From Lineus longissimus (taxonomy: Eukaryota; Nemertea; Pilidiophora; Heteronemertea; Lineidae), in assembly GCF_910592395.1 (NCBI RefSeq), contig NC_088322.1, positions 8,613,431 through 8,677,430 of the forward strand: a stretch of DNA of 64,000 nt, read 5' to 3'. Positions 1 to 12,009 of this stretch are shown piece by piece (within the stretch, counting starts at the first letter, position 1; every line of letters begins with the position of its first letter). The notes beneath the pieces were generated by a model. The model was not told the origin of the DNA. It made no database searches and saw only the letters and a list, made by a program, of their open reading frames with translations. The translations under genes and the position numbers were made by a program.

Positions 1-59
1 CTGAGGGTGTCGTGTCTGTAACACGTTTTAGGCACGTATGACTAGAGAGTTGTTCGCCT

Positions 60-1080
60 GCTGGGAAATCACATCCTCCCACAGCAGACGTTTGTATCGT
101 ACAACAATGTATCAGACATACATCCCCATTGGTGCAATAAAGAAACTCTCTGCCTGATTGAAGCGTTGTCACAAACCCTCTCCCTGAAAAATATGTTCAT
201 GTCCCAATGCATTAGACATACATGTACGTTACCCGTACCTTCCCAAAGATTTGAAAAACAACAAGTCTGCCTCAATGAAGGGTGGTCACAAGCGCTATCC
301 AAGATAAATATGTGCCTACTTCAATGCATCAGATACAAACGTCATCACCGCTTGTCGCAAGCCCTCCTTGCTCTTATTTGTGTTGAAGAAACCAACACTC
401 GGTCTTAACCAGTGCGTGCTCGACAAGATGTTAGGGTATGGCTGTATGACTTATCATCACGAGATCGATAAGGTAATGAAAGGTGTAGAAGTGATCGATC
501 TTTGCAAAGAAAAATCTAAAAGATCAACACGGGAGGCAGAGTATTGAAGAATGATAAGTCGATTTCCTTTAACCTAGTCTATGCTATGGATGATCTTCCC
601 GATCTCATAATCGATAGGATAATGAGAAGTGTTGAACTGATCACCTTGAATAGCAAAGAGATATCTGTTGAAAGATTAACGTGTTTTTAGCCAGTTTCCT
701 CTAACCCACAACTTGGTTCATATGGTGCGGCGTTAGCGCCGTACAATATCCAATGTGCATCTATCCAGGCTACCAAGTCAGCAATGCATGTGCTGATGGC
801 CCACTTGGCAGCCAAGCGTTATGGCTGGCTTGTCATCTCGTGATCATGGTGATCGATTGGGTAATGGCAGATCTGGAAACGATCGATCTTTGAAAAGAGA
901 AATCTGCTGATCGGAAACTTCAACGCAAGTGTCAGTGTGCAGAGTGCTGAAGTCAATTTTCTTTAACCTAGCCTACGCTGTGGCTGACTTTTCGCCTGGT
1001 GATTGACAGGGTGATGATTGATTTGATAGATATTGATCTTTGCAGAGATAAATCTGCTGAACGATCAAGGCAAGAAGTAT
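60..1080. repeat. Degenerate tandem repeats, two families
   Basis: Between 60 and 400 a unit of about 117 bp recurs about 2.5 times; for example GTTGTCACAAACCCTCTCC near 165 is matched by GGTGGTCACAAGCGCTATCC near 281, and CAATGCATTAGACATACA at 205 by CAATGCATCAGATACAAAC at 322. From about 455 to 1080 a second unit recurs about four times, near 458, 603, 836 and 993. It is marked by a GATCGAT..GGTAATG word, then GATCGATCTTTGCAAAGA and AAATCTGCTGAA. Divergence is high, so the arrays look old. No coding content is supported here. Confidence 0.55.
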
Positions 1081-1251
1081 TGCTGGTTGTGAGAACGGAT
1101 TTTTACCTCTTAATCCAAGGTAACGTTTTTGATATACATTGAAGGATGCATTACACTACAGTACTTCAGTGGTTCTCCCAGCGAAGTTTTGTTATGACTT
1201 CTATGACGTAGATTATGGAGTGAAACTGCACCTGAAACTAATTTTGTCAAA

Positions 1252-1342
1252 TCCTGATATCAGGCTTTTCTACTCCTACGTCATATACAAAAAAATATCA
1301 AGAGGCAGAGTATACTGAAAACAACTGTTGCCAGGATGGTTT
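1252..1342 (+). repeat. Dispersed short repeat R1, copy 1
   Basis: This is one of three similar segments of about 90 bp in the window; the others are at 3133-3220 and 11665-11755. Shared words are TGATATCAGGCTTTT, TACTCC, ATATCRAGAGGC, GAGTATA.TGAAAACAACTG and CCAGGATG, in the same order and spacing. The element type is unknown; I saw no terminal inverted repeat. Confidence 0.6.
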
Positions 1343-3132
1343 CGTCAGTGCAAGTGAACTGCTGACTGTTGGGTTGTGTGACCACGGGATGGAGCTGGCA
1401 GCAAACTAGTCCAACAACACAGCACAATCTTAAACGAATTAGGGCAGTTCGAATTAAAGATCTGGTTTGCGTACTGTGCAATTACCTTTTGCCCTCTGGT
1501 AATCTACCTCATCCCAGATGCCGAAGTACCTGCTGCCGAAGTGGTAAACATAACCACCAGTGTTCGAATGTTGGTTCAGTAGTTCAGATTCTTTTTTTAA
1601 TGAAACAACACCGAGGCAACCACCTGTGTAGGTGAGTGAAAGCCAACGGGCACGTTAATGTACACAATTTACAATAATTAGATGGCTTTAAAACCACCTT
1701 ACCACATTGGCCTACATCTACCTCGATTTTGCAAATATAGATTTTTTTTAAGGAGTGAAAAAGATCTTAACGAAATCATACAGATTATGGCCATCACTAT
1801 GTCTGCTAGCTATATTTTTGTCATTCTGATACTCTTTGCCAAAACGTCCGACATCAGTAGATTAAGCACCCTAAAATGTGGAACAAATATCGTCTCAGGC
1901 TGGGAATATGTTAAGTCATGCTATATTCATTACGTACATCAATTATGATGGCCATTGTAACTGCCAGGTGGAAGGTGAAAGCTGGTTTTAAAAAAAACAG
2001 CAACACATGTGCAAAGATTGAGATCGATCATCCAAGGGGATGGTCAATTAAGTGGCGGAAACAATATTCAAGATGGCCACTTTAGCGGCCATGTTTCATA
2101 AAAGACGACGCTGATTTTCGAAACGAATCTCTCACATCCGCAATGAGACACAGAAAACAGAACCACTCGTTATAGGAAATTTATTGGATCCATTTTCAAA
2201 TATTTGCCTCATTCGTTTACAGCTCCATGGCTTTCTCCTCCAAACGCCATGAAAGAACAGCTCTCGGATTGCTCTTAAACTCTGATGGGGTCCCTCACCT
2301 CGCCTGCTTGCAATTTCAAACGATTTCACTAGAGAATTAAAATTGGCATCAGAAGAAAACGAACACATTGCTTTCCATTGCAAGCTCTTGCGGCTTAGAA
2401 CTGTGGAATGCCACTGAATTATAATGTATCACTGAACCGAAGTATTCATAGTCCCATTTCAAATGTATCTTTGATACTAACTGAACGTTGGAATACTCGT
2501 ATAACCATCAGGTTTGAAACGGCTAAGAAAGCATTATCTAAAGATTTTAACCCGGCCGTCCCAAGCCCTTCACATTCAGGTGTTTCTTGAGAGTATTTGC
2601 GGGAGTAGGCCTATTCCTTTATATGTATATTCTCAGTAATATCTCTATCTGGTAATTAAACTGTTTTGCATGGGGTACTAGCAGTGTATTGCTGTAGGTA
2701 CAGGTGTTGGGGTTACGAGATGCAGAGTAAAGTCGAGTGTTGCTTTCACCTGATGAAAATAGAACACGTAACTCCAGTTACAAGTAATCTTATGATTATT
2801 TGTAAAAGACAGGTGCATCCATGATCACACAACATGTATATAGTTCTACATAGCAGTACATACCTATATGATTATTTTCCCCCACTCCTCTCCCTCTAAA
2901 GAGCCACTAAAAAGACAAGTTCGTTTATAGTCGCTTGATTTTATATACTGACCCACTTTTTATTAGACTGGTGACATTCACATGACCGGTCCACACTATA
3001 TAAAAAATAGAACTATTTGAGCTGGTTAAGGCGGCAAAAACACGTAACATGATCGAATACATGTATGCAACCCTTACAGATTTTCCAGCGAAATGAAAAA
3101 CCTGGCCCAAAGAAGCCTACAAACCTTTTATC

Positions 3133-3220
3133 ATTCTGAGATCGGGCTCTTTTTACTCCCATGTCTTATACCAAATATCGAGAGGTGGAGTATATTGAAA
3201 ACAACTGGTGCCAGGATGAC
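3133..3220 (+). repeat. Dispersed short repeat R1, copy 2
   Basis: It matches R1 copies 1 and 3 over its whole length, including ATATCGAGAGGTGGAGTATA and GAAAACAACTGGTGCCAGGA. Confidence 0.6.
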
Positions 3221-4685
3221 CTTTTATGATTACATACATGTACATTATTTATGTATCGTTTCCCCGAAAATTCTTTATGGATTGCATATTAAAAGTGCAA
3301 TATTTTTTAAGACTGCATAAAAACTACCAATCTATTGCACTTAGGCTTTCAATCTTGACACTAGAGGCGCTGATTTCGTCCCTTACAACGCCTCTAGAAC
3401 TAATAACTTGCCACCATCTTGAAAAGCAGTACCGCGGATATAGAAAAGAAAAGAATCTTTCTTATTATAATGAGGCTACGCATAACCACTAAGCCCGCGA
3501 AAATGATTGCTGCACTACGCTGCGTTTATAGTTCTCCATACAATCATCTTAAACCCATCAGTAAGTGTCAGATTTGATTTATTAAAATCATATTTTCTTA
3601 GTTATTAATAAAATGAAACGTTTTATGAGAGAAAATGGCACTAATTCGGCCTGAATAAGATGTACAGTCCGAACTGGTGATGCAGTGGATGACGTAGGAT
3701 TATCAGGATGCCGACATCCAAGATGGCGGCAATTGATCAATTCCAGTGTCTGAAATTTTTTTGATTTCGGCAATGGGGCGAGTTTGCCGTATCAATATCC
3801 AATGCATCATATCAATAGTCCATGTCGTGATCCGTATGTCTGCGTTATTTGTAATGTTTGTGGTGCAATATTAAACCGTTCAACTGAGAATTTACTTTCC
3901 CTAGTATAGAGCAACAAATCGATGTTCGATGTTTCCGGATCTCAGACCCATTTATTTACGTCGCAAAGCTATGGCGATGTATCACCAATCAGCTCTTCTT
4001 ATGATATGTTGCCACATTAGTTTAATCAAAAGTTAATAAGACCGCCATTTTCATTTTTTATCTAAACTCATTTTCTTGGGCGAGTTTCAAAAATTGAATT
4101 CCGTCTGACACATTTCTTTCACACTTCAGTGAATAATTGCGAAAAATCTGTTCAACTGCAATCTTTGAAAATTGCGTCTGGAATAGCTAATGAGGAGAAC
4201 AACGTTATACAATTTCACAGGCGCCAATGTTTTTACCCAACAGAACATGAAAATAGTCTTTGCGTCGGAACGATAGATTTTCCCGGAAACTTAAAATATT
4301 TAATCATAGTTCACACAAGAGCAATGCAGCATCTCCCTTAAATTAGTAGATCTGATGTTGAGAATGTAAACTTTAGGTTGCCATCAATCATTGTCATAGA
4401 ATATGTAACATTTCTTTAAAATTTGCACTTAAAAGCTTGCTGTTGACCAAATTCTGCTAATAACCACTCAAAACTCCCATCTACACGCAACTACCAGGGA
4501 AAGCATAACCCACTTGGTATAACTTTTACATATACACATAGTTGTGATGTCTGTACGGAGTGGATGAGGAAAACAGACCTGTTGATAAGATGGGTATTTT
4601 GCAATATATCGACCGACTTTCACCTTGAAAGATCGATAACTAATTCCAAAACAAAGATCCCAATTCCAGCAGACGAGATTGGGAC

Positions 4686-4705
4686 TGACGTCACCAATGA
4701 CGTCA
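4686..4705. promoter_or_regulatory. Tandem CRE/ATF palindromes
   Basis: Two perfect TGACGTCA palindromes at 4686-4693 and 4698-4705 are separated by four bases. TGACGTCA is the established CREB/ATF site. No gene start is evident nearby, so function is inferred only from motif density. Confidence 0.35.
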
Positions 4706-5142
4706 TGATCACGGCGAAAGCATGCGGGGGTCTCGCGACGATCCTTCAGCAACGATACAACAAATCCATCCTGTCACTTTGTGATTTTCTCCACTTATCA
4801 GTAACCATGGTAACCTGATCCAGTTAGGAAGATGCATCGATTTGCAATCTACCAACATGGCCTACCTCGTCAATAATAAGACTTGAGTCTCATTTGCAAG
4901 GATTTGGTTATGTTTTTGGACCGCCTTGTCGCTGGTACTGAATCACTTTTGACAGATTTGCGGACTCAGATGAGATAACTAAAGTATCGCCGTATAAAGC
5001 AATTTCATAAAAAGGCATTGGTTACAGGATATTAATCATTGTGATGGAACGTTAAGCATCGCTTTGGTCGCAGCGGTTCTTGGTGTCGCAAGCAATGGTT
5101 TTTACTAATATATGTACTTAATTTTTTTTATCGATCCTTGAA

Positions 5143-5525
5143 CCATCAAAACCATTCTTAAAACACAATACAGCATATTCGCCTTCACATCAGCCCACCA
5201 TCAAAACCATTCTTAAAACACAATACAGCATTTTCGCCTTCACATCATCCCACCATCTAAATCATTCTTAAAACACAATACAGCATATTCGCCTTCACAC
5301 CAGCCCACCATCCAAACCATTCTTAAAACACAATACAGCATATTCGCCTTCATATTAGCCCACCGTCGAAACCATTGTTAAACACAATACAGCATATTCG
5401 CCTTCACATCAGCCCACCATCTTAATCATTCTTAAAACACAATACAGCATATTCGCCTTCACATCAGCTTACCATCAAAACCATTGCTAAACACAATGCA
5501 TCATTCTCGCCGTCACATCAACCTT
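5143..5525 (+). repeat. 55-bp minisatellite, about 7 copies
   Basis: The unit begins CCATCAAAACCATTCTTAAA and continues ACACAATACAGCATATTCGC and CTTCACATCAGCCCA. Unit starts fall at about 5143, 5198, 5253, 5308, 5363, 5417 and 5472. The first four units are nearly identical, while the last two or three carry small deletions and substitutions, as expected for decay at an array edge. Confidence 0.95.
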
Positions 5526-5934
5526 TCATCACATTATCAAGCCAACTAAAACAGAAACGAATTGTTTGACAGAACAATACTGTACACCCTCCCCATCCAC
5601 CTCTCCATTATCGTTCCATCATCAAAGAAACCAAACCTTATTGTTTTTAGCCAAACTATAAATAACCAAAAAAATTGCTTCCACCAAAGCTCTTAGTGCT
5701 CAAAGAAATGAGATTACAAGCAAGATCACACGATATCGCGTGGGTCCTAATCTGATACAGGAATAGATGTATTCTGTTATCGAATAGCCGACAAATGAGG
5801 CCAATACAATTAAATCACCAGTTTCTCGCCAGCCGTTTTTGAAAATATGGGATTTTTTCCATTATTAATTATCAGTTAATTAGTTACTTCAGACTGACGG
5901 GGGACAATACATTATCTTGTCAAAATTGACATGT

Positions 5935-6150
5935 GGCTTGTATGAGGGTGATGCCTTTTTAGAAATAAAGGTTTTGAGCTTTTCAAGAATATATAAAGGG
6001 TTTTTCGGATAACAAAAGTATGCGGGCTATAAAGATTTTTCGATAGTAATGTAATAGTAATGTAATACATGTAGTATGAAAAAACCCCAAAAATGTGGGA
6101 GTTTCTGAAAAATCTTTAAGTGTTCTTCATTTCGCTGAAAAACCTCCATT
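5935..6150. mobile_element. Dispersed element R2, copy 1 (MITE-like)
   Basis: The segment starts TTAGAAATAAAGGTTTTGAG and ends near TTCGCTGAAAAACCTCC. The same word set (AGAAATAAAGGTTTT, AAAGCTC, CTGAAAAACC) recurs near 11.35, 12.05, 40.45, 41.05, 55.8 and 63.1 kb. In the better copies the two ends are inverted relative to each other, the pattern of a non-autonomous inverted-repeat element. Confidence 0.5.
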
Positions 6151-7004
6151 CATGCAAAATCACACATTACGTCTGTTTGCCCTTGTCGATGTTTGCCCAT
6201 CGACCACCATGAAAGTCGTTTCGTGGGGTTCGGTGTTATTAAGATTTGCCGAGATGACACTGTAGAACAATGGGAATCTATGCCTAGCTGCGAGCTGGCC
6301 TTGTTTAAAGACAATAATTCATGCATTTGGTTTTGCCTGAATTCTTTAGACTGTGAGGTAAGGTGATACATGCGGGTAGTGACAATAAACAAATACAGAA
6401 CCTAATTTCGTTTGCCTGAACGTCATTGTCATGAATAATGAGAACAGGGGACAAAAATAAGATTTCGCAAACAAAGGCTCTCCCACGTAAACTTATCGTT
6501 GTCATAGCAACAAATAATTCATCTCTAATATAGCTTATTCTGTATCTTCTCTAATCATATTTTTAGGAGAAAAACATATAAATATACTGGTTTTCTGAAA
6601 AGCAGTATACAATAGTTCCGGCCTAGGTCGGCCGTCTTGGCCAGATATTCTCTGACCAGGACAAAAATGCTGGTCGAAAGAGAGACTTTCGAAAAAGAGA
6701 GATTTGTGTCTTCTCTGATGATAGCTTTAAGGGAAGAACGTACTGGTTGTTCCGAATCTAGCTCTGGTATAGTAGTCTTCGCCTAAGTCGGATTCGTCTA
6801 TTCTGATTTTCCCTGATTACGACAAACATCGCTGGTACAGTGAGAGACTTCAGAACAATTAGTGACGTTAGACCACTGTAAATAACATTATACCACTGTA
6901 ATAACATCTACTTTGTATAGTGCACATTTTTATTCATAACGCGGTAGGTTATAGAGATGTCAAGGCCTCCAGCCGGATTGTTTTTGCAGCTGGCTTTATA
7001 GGCT
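6151..7004. other. Gene-free stretch
   Basis: Nothing recognisable was found. Two overlapping minus-strand open frames of 66 and 80 codons have no domain-like content. Confidence 0.5.
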
Positions 7005-7007
7005 GTT

Positions 7008-7075
7008 CAAGTGACGCAATGGAAACATCCGCGCCTGCCACTTGAAGTCCTGGGTTCGATTCCTTTCCAGTTAAT
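7008..7075 (+). repeat. Possible tRNA-derived SINE head
   Basis: GTGACGCAATGGA at 7011-7023 resembles a tRNA A-box region, and GGGTTCGATTCC near 7052 matches the RNA polymerase III B-box GGTTCGANTCC. The spacing suits a tRNA-like promoter. The T stem pairs poorly (three of five pairs), so this is not a functional tRNA. A decayed tRNA-related SINE head is my inference. Confidence 0.3.
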
Positions 7076-7609
7076 CCGGTATAGCTATGTGATAGAAAGG
7101 AATTGCTCCGACAGCTTGGTCAGTTTCCTCCTACAGTGCAAACTGCCCTTGTCTAACGACCCAATAATAAACCCTTTTAGCTCATGTGCTGTCGACGCTT
7201 AAAGGTTTAAGCCTTAAACTTCTTCATTGGAAAAAAACCGCTACAAAGAATTTTGAGCACCCATTATCATTTCTCACTCGACCGACTTCGTTCATAACTT
7301 CGTGTGATACCCGTTGGCGATTCCTTTTATACCACTGCTTCTATGGGAACGCCAATGTAACATGATGCAGCGTTCTCTGTTGCTATAGAAACAGCAGGGC
7401 CTAGGGCCTGTAAGGGATATAGCTTTATTGAATGCTTTCGAGAAGATATGTTTGTGATTATGTGATGTACATCAGGTACACCCAATTTTCAACGTAATGT
7501 ATTTATTTCATGTTTGCTCTTTCGTGAACAATCACATCCTCACAGACATGTTACATGAATACGGCACTATTGAAAGTTGTGACTGATTAAGTGATTAGTT
7601 GATGTCCGA

Positions 7610-7868
7610 ATCCCAGAGTTGATGCTTGAATTGCAATAGTTAAGGTTTCAACTCCAGGAATTGATGTTAGAATTCGGAGAGTTTAGGTTTGAATTCCGGG
7701 AGTTGATGTTTGAATTCCAAGAGTCTGAATTCCAGGATTCGATGTTGAAATTCCGAGAATTGATGTTTGTATTCCAAGAGTCATTATTGGAATTCCGGGA
7801 TTTGATGTTGAAATTCCAGGAGTTGATGTTTGAATTTCAAGAGTTGATGTTTGAATTTCAAGCTTTAA
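7610..7868 (+). repeat. 21-bp minisatellite rich in GAATTCC
   Basis: A unit close to GAATTCCAGGAGTTGATGTTT is repeated about 12 times with substitutions. One frame stays open through the array as a seven-residue EFRELMF-like repeat because the period is a multiple of three. This is satellite structure and not evidence of a gene. The unit resembles the larger satellite at 9.4-10.3 kb. Confidence 0.85.
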
Positions 7869-8639
7869 TCTTGCATGTCACATTCGATAACTTCTCGAAG
7901 TGCACTCCGGGCGCAGCGGAAAGTCGGCCCTCTCCCTTCCCCTACTGAGAATACGAACGGGTGATGAACATGTGCTGCCTCCGGAGCCTCAGCACTTGCG
8001 GATGATCCAAACCATAATCTCAACAAATTGCCGTTTTTCTGCTTCACAACCCGTGTTATAAGCCGAAGTGACAGGCGACCCTACTTGTCTTGAATAATGT
8101 AAAGATACTTAGTGATTGTCGCTCCTTTACGTTGATTTGTAGTGATCTACTTTATGCTGTGCAAGAGTGTAGTTGAACAAGCAATTTCGTTTTGTGGTTT
8201 TCCGTTAGGACGAATTGAACTCCTAATCGGACGCATACAGACATGGATTTTTTTAAAACTGAGGCAGCGCAACAAGGATTCTTTTGGATAAACAAGTCCT
8301 TTCTAAAGAGGTCAGTGATTGAGCTATGATATGTACACAAGTCATAGGCCTGATCATTAATGGCCAATATTTTTGCTTTTGTTAAGCTACCTAGCTTTTT
8401 TAATACAAATGTAGGTTAGCATGACATGCAGGAATCGTGAGACGGGACATAATCAAAACTGAACCAACCAGACCATGGATACAGCAAATTACATATATAT
8501 ATGTTTGGAATGCTGGAATACAGATTGACAGCTGTCTACTGTATGGAAAAACTGAAATATTGGAAACAACCTCAGATGTTGATTCACCGGTCTAATGCCT
8601 CACGATATCATATTTTACAATTATCACATTACAATGAAA

Positions 8640-8863
8640 TTTAAAGGTCGGCGCCTTCAAAAATTTGTCAATGAATTTGAAAATTTCCAATTGCGAAATG
8701 CGTACTATACAAATTTCAGCATTTCAGCATTTCATATATAGAAAAGCTATAAATACCAATTTTTAGCAAATTCGTATGCATACATGTAGTAACTGCAGGA
8801 CTTTATAACTGCAACTCTATTTCCTGGACCACCAGTAGTTACGAACGGCGTCGGCCTTTAAAG
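8640..8863. mobile_element. MITE-like element with TTAA-type ends
   Basis: The ends are TTTAAAGGTCGGCGCC at 8640-8655 and GGCGTCGGCCTTTAAA at 8848-8863, inverted copies with two mismatches. Each end carries TTAA, which would be the target duplication if the true terminus is AGG. The interior is AT-rich. Related interior sequence (ATGAATTTGAAAATTTCCAA) recurs near 29.96 kb and, reversed, near 52.4 kb. piggyBac and Kolobok superfamilies use TTAA targets; assignment is inference. Confidence 0.6.
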
Positions 8864-9429
8864 CAATCACCCCAGATTTCCCCATTGTATTCATAGCTAA
8901 AGAAAAAGAAGTGATTTTCAGGATTAAATATATCCCAAACTTCACAAAGAATTATAAATACTTTTTCTACTCAGAACCATGGGATAGTTTTGAAAATGGA
9001 TACGTGAGTAGAAAAGTCCATCACATTATTGATTATCGGTTTCACGTCAGACATATCTTAGCAAAACCTGAGCACCCAGTGTTTAGCTAAATGTTGTCAT
9101 ATGCATTATACATAATCCGCCTGGAGGGAAATCGATTTCCGGGATCGATACTGAGGTGTTGCTATTTCACAGATATTTGTTGTTATTCTTGAAAACATAC
9201 TGCGTCGCTGTGAAATTATCGGGAGTGGTTGTGTTTTTCGAGTTGCATTGATAACCTATGTTGATGAGGCTATATTTGAAAGCGTTGTCTGACGTCAGCA
9301 ATACAGAAGCGCCAGGCATTACATGTATTAATAATCATTTGTAATTTTTTTCCCGCTGTTATAAATATTATACAATAGAGGACATACAATGTACAACTAT
9401 CTTCCAAATACTTCTATGAAGTATGAACT

Positions 9430-10310
9430 TTAACTGATATCGCTTGATGAATTGATGTTCGAATCCAAAATGATTTCGCTAGCTTATATAATTCGAATTC
9501 CAGCTATGTCTCGCTCTGAAGTCAATGATGTTTGAATTCAACTGATTTCGCTTGCTGAATTGATGTTCGAATCCAAAATGATTTCGCTAGCTTAATTCGA
9601 ATTCCAGCTATGTCTCGCTCTGAAGTCAATGATGTTTGAATTCAACTGATTTCGCTTGCTGAATTCTATGAATTCGAATTCCAACTCATATCTTTCTGTG
9701 ATGTTCAAATTTCAATCGGGGATTCGTTTGCAAAGTACTGTTATATTTGAATTTAAACTGGTGATTTCGTTGCCGCAATACTGTGACGTTCGAATTTAAA
9801 CTGGTAATTTCGCTTTCTGAATTCTATAATGTTTGAATTGCAACTGATTTCGCTTGCTGAATTCGATGATGTTTGAATTCTAACTGATTTCACTTGCTAT
9901 CTATGATGTTCGAATTCCAACTAGTGATTTTGTTGGCTTAAAACTGTCATATTCTAATTCTACACTGAGATCACCTTCTGAATTCTATCATTTTCGAATT
10001 TTAAATGATTTCGCTAGTTTAATTCTAATTCCAGCTGATTACTTGCTCCAAGTCCTATGATGTTTGAATACCAACTGATTTTGCTTGCTGTATTCTATGA
10101 TGTTAGAATTCCAACTGAGTTCGCCTGCTGTATTCTCTGATGTTCGAATTTCATCTGATTTCTCTCTCTGATCTTTTAAATTCGAATTCCAAATTTCGCA
10201 AACTGAATTCTATAACATTCGAATTCCAGCTGATTTCTCTCTCTGGATTCGGTGATGTTCGAATCCCAATTGATTTGGCTTGCTGAATTCTATGATGTTC
10301 GAACTCCATG
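9430..10310 (+). repeat. About 40-bp EcoRI-rich satellite with 108-bp higher order
   Basis: The unit is approximately CTGATTTCGCTTGCTGAATT followed by CTATGATGTTCGAATTCCAA. About 20 units are present with much drift. At the left end a 108-bp compound unit is duplicated: ATTGATGTTCGAATCCAAAA occurs at 9451 and 9559, and the two compound units differ mainly by a TATA insertion. There is no coding content. Confidence 0.9.
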
Positions 10311-10691
10311 GAGAGTTGCACAATATACTGATAATCTACGGTAACCACAGGTGTTTTCCACAATACAATGCAACTTGCAATCATGGCACCATATTGTAAA
10401 AATATAATGCAATTATTATTCAGTAAACTATCAATGTTAAAATCTGAGCGATCTGCGTCGACGCTTTTCATAATATGTCGACTTTTGTCACCATATACAT
10501 GTAATTAAGGTCATTTATGCCATGGAGTTATACGTTGGTTCAGAGCTATTTTTTTAGGCAAATTCTGGTTACTGTTAATAGTATGCTTTAATTTTATTGC
10601 ATGAAACAATAATCAGAATGTACACTGTAGGTAAATGAACACAACATGAGCAGTGTTTGGAGTGCTCATTACTTGCAGAAAATGTATAAGG

Positions 10692-10848
10692 AGGGGGGAG
10701 GGGAGGGGAGGGGAGGGGAGGGGAGGGGAGGGGAGGGGAAGAAGAAATAAGAGAAGAAGAGGGAGAAGAAGAAGAAGAAGAAGAAGAAGAGGGAGAAGGA
10801 GAAGAAGGAGAAGAAGAAGAAGAACAACAACAACAACAACAACAACCA
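10692..10848 (+). repeat. Compound (GGGGA)n-(GAA)n-(CAA)n microsatellite
   Basis: About nine GGGGA units lie at 10692-10740, followed by GAA/GGAGAA units to about 10823 and CAA units to about 10848. The G-tract part has many runs of four G and could form a G-quadruplex on the plus strand. The long basic or leucine-rich open frames over this tract are artefacts of its composition. Confidence 0.95.
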
Positions 10849-10850
10849 AC

Positions 10851-11339
10851 AACGCAACGTATGAATCAAAAATATCAGCAACACAAAGCGTCCACGAGAC
10901 GGGCCAGTAAACCATTCTTATTTATTCATAGAGAATGCCAGACTCAATGTCCCAAGAGAAATCAATGTACCATGTAAGTGGCCAGTACGCAACATTAATA
11001 AAAGATCCGTGTGCCATTTCTATGCTCATCCAATCTTTATGTGATACTGGTTTACACGCCTTTAATGTTTGTGGCTAAGAAGGCCTGTTTGTTCCCAATG
11101 AATAATTGAAAGAGTGCAATGATCATTTCTGACGTCATAGTCACGTGGGAGCGAGTTAACTACTGGTTCCTCATAACTAAGCTAAGTAATCTCTGGTGCC
11201 ACAGGTATGAGGCAGTGAGCTAAAAACTGGTAAGAGACAGCACAGTCTGGTCGTCACAGTGCAAATCAGATGAAACCAAGAAAGTGGCCAATACTAAATA
11301 GTGCCAACAACAGTTTCCTGCGTCATCAAGTTCAGTATG
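10851..11339. other. Gene-free stretch with CRE/E-box pair
   Basis: No gene is seen. TGACGTCATAGTCACGTGGG at 11130-11149 combines a CRE palindrome with a CACGTG E-box. Confidence 0.4.
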
Positions 11340-11460
11340 GTATGGTACACTCTCAGCTTTTGAAAAACCTTTAAATTGTTTTCAAAACCACCACGGGATG
11401 GATATTTGTGTTGGCTGAAAAACCATCTGAGATTTTTTCAAAGCTCAAAAACCTTTATGC
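11340..11460. mobile_element. Dispersed element R2, copy 2
   Basis: TTTTGAAAAACCTTTAAATT near the left and GCTCAAAAACCTTTATG at the right are inverted ends. The interior GATATTTGTGTTGGCTGAAA matches the other R2 copies. Confidence 0.55.
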
Positions 11461-11664
11461 ATGATAAAATGTGGCATTCCCAGCCTTCAATCGATACCTC
11501 CATTTAACTTGTGCGTCATTGCATTAAGGAACACAATCAACTTTTCTTGTATCAAGGTCGTTAAAATGTCAAATTCAACAATAACTCTACATCTCCCTTT
11601 CCTTCTTTCTGCAACACAACGTATACACATACATTATTCACATATAATTATATTATCTCCATAC

Positions 11665-11755
11665 ATTCTGATATCAGGCTTTTTTACTCCTGTCATGTAT
11701 GTTGTTTGAAATATCGAAAGGCCGAGTATATTGAAAACAACTGCTACCAGGATGA
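11665..11755 (+). repeat. Dispersed short repeat R1, copy 3
   Basis: It matches the R1 copies at 1252 and 3133, with TGATATCAGGCTTTTTTACT and GAGTATATTGAAAACAACTG. Confidence 0.6.
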
Positions 11756-12009
11756 TCTCCATACGCGAACTAACTACCATGTTAACATGTTTTTCTCATT
11801 GTCTCAGATAACAACGGGAACAATTTATGATGGAAATGCCGTTTTCGCAATAATTATGTGTAACACAAAATAATTATGCACCAATTGTCTACAAGTGTTT
11901 TGTTTTAGTCGTTCACCCATTAGGTCTAGTGGTTTGGGACGTATGCATGCACTTACCGTATGCATTATACCTCATACCAGTGCAACTCCCAGTAAGGTGC
12001 ACAATAACG

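Larger units (their letters stand above)
1343..5142. other. Gene-free stretch
   Basis: I see no supportable gene here. It contains the second R1 copy (3133-3220), a CAAGATGGCGGC YY1-like word at 3719-3730 and two closely spaced CRE palindromes at 4686-4705. The longest open frames are under 100 codons, with no recognisable domain or paired splice sites. Confidence 0.5.

Noticed and set aside
7011-7075. A functional tRNA gene
   Set aside because: The A- and B-box-like words are present, but the T stem and acceptor stem do not pair, so only a decayed SINE head is suggested.
7661-7948. 95-codon frame with heptapeptide repeats
   Set aside because: A 21-bp satellite automatically gives a periodic open frame. 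There is no start context, splice site or homology.
10613-10915. Leucine- or arginine-rich long frames over the microsatellite
   Set aside because: They are products of the repeated GGGGA, GAA and CAA units.
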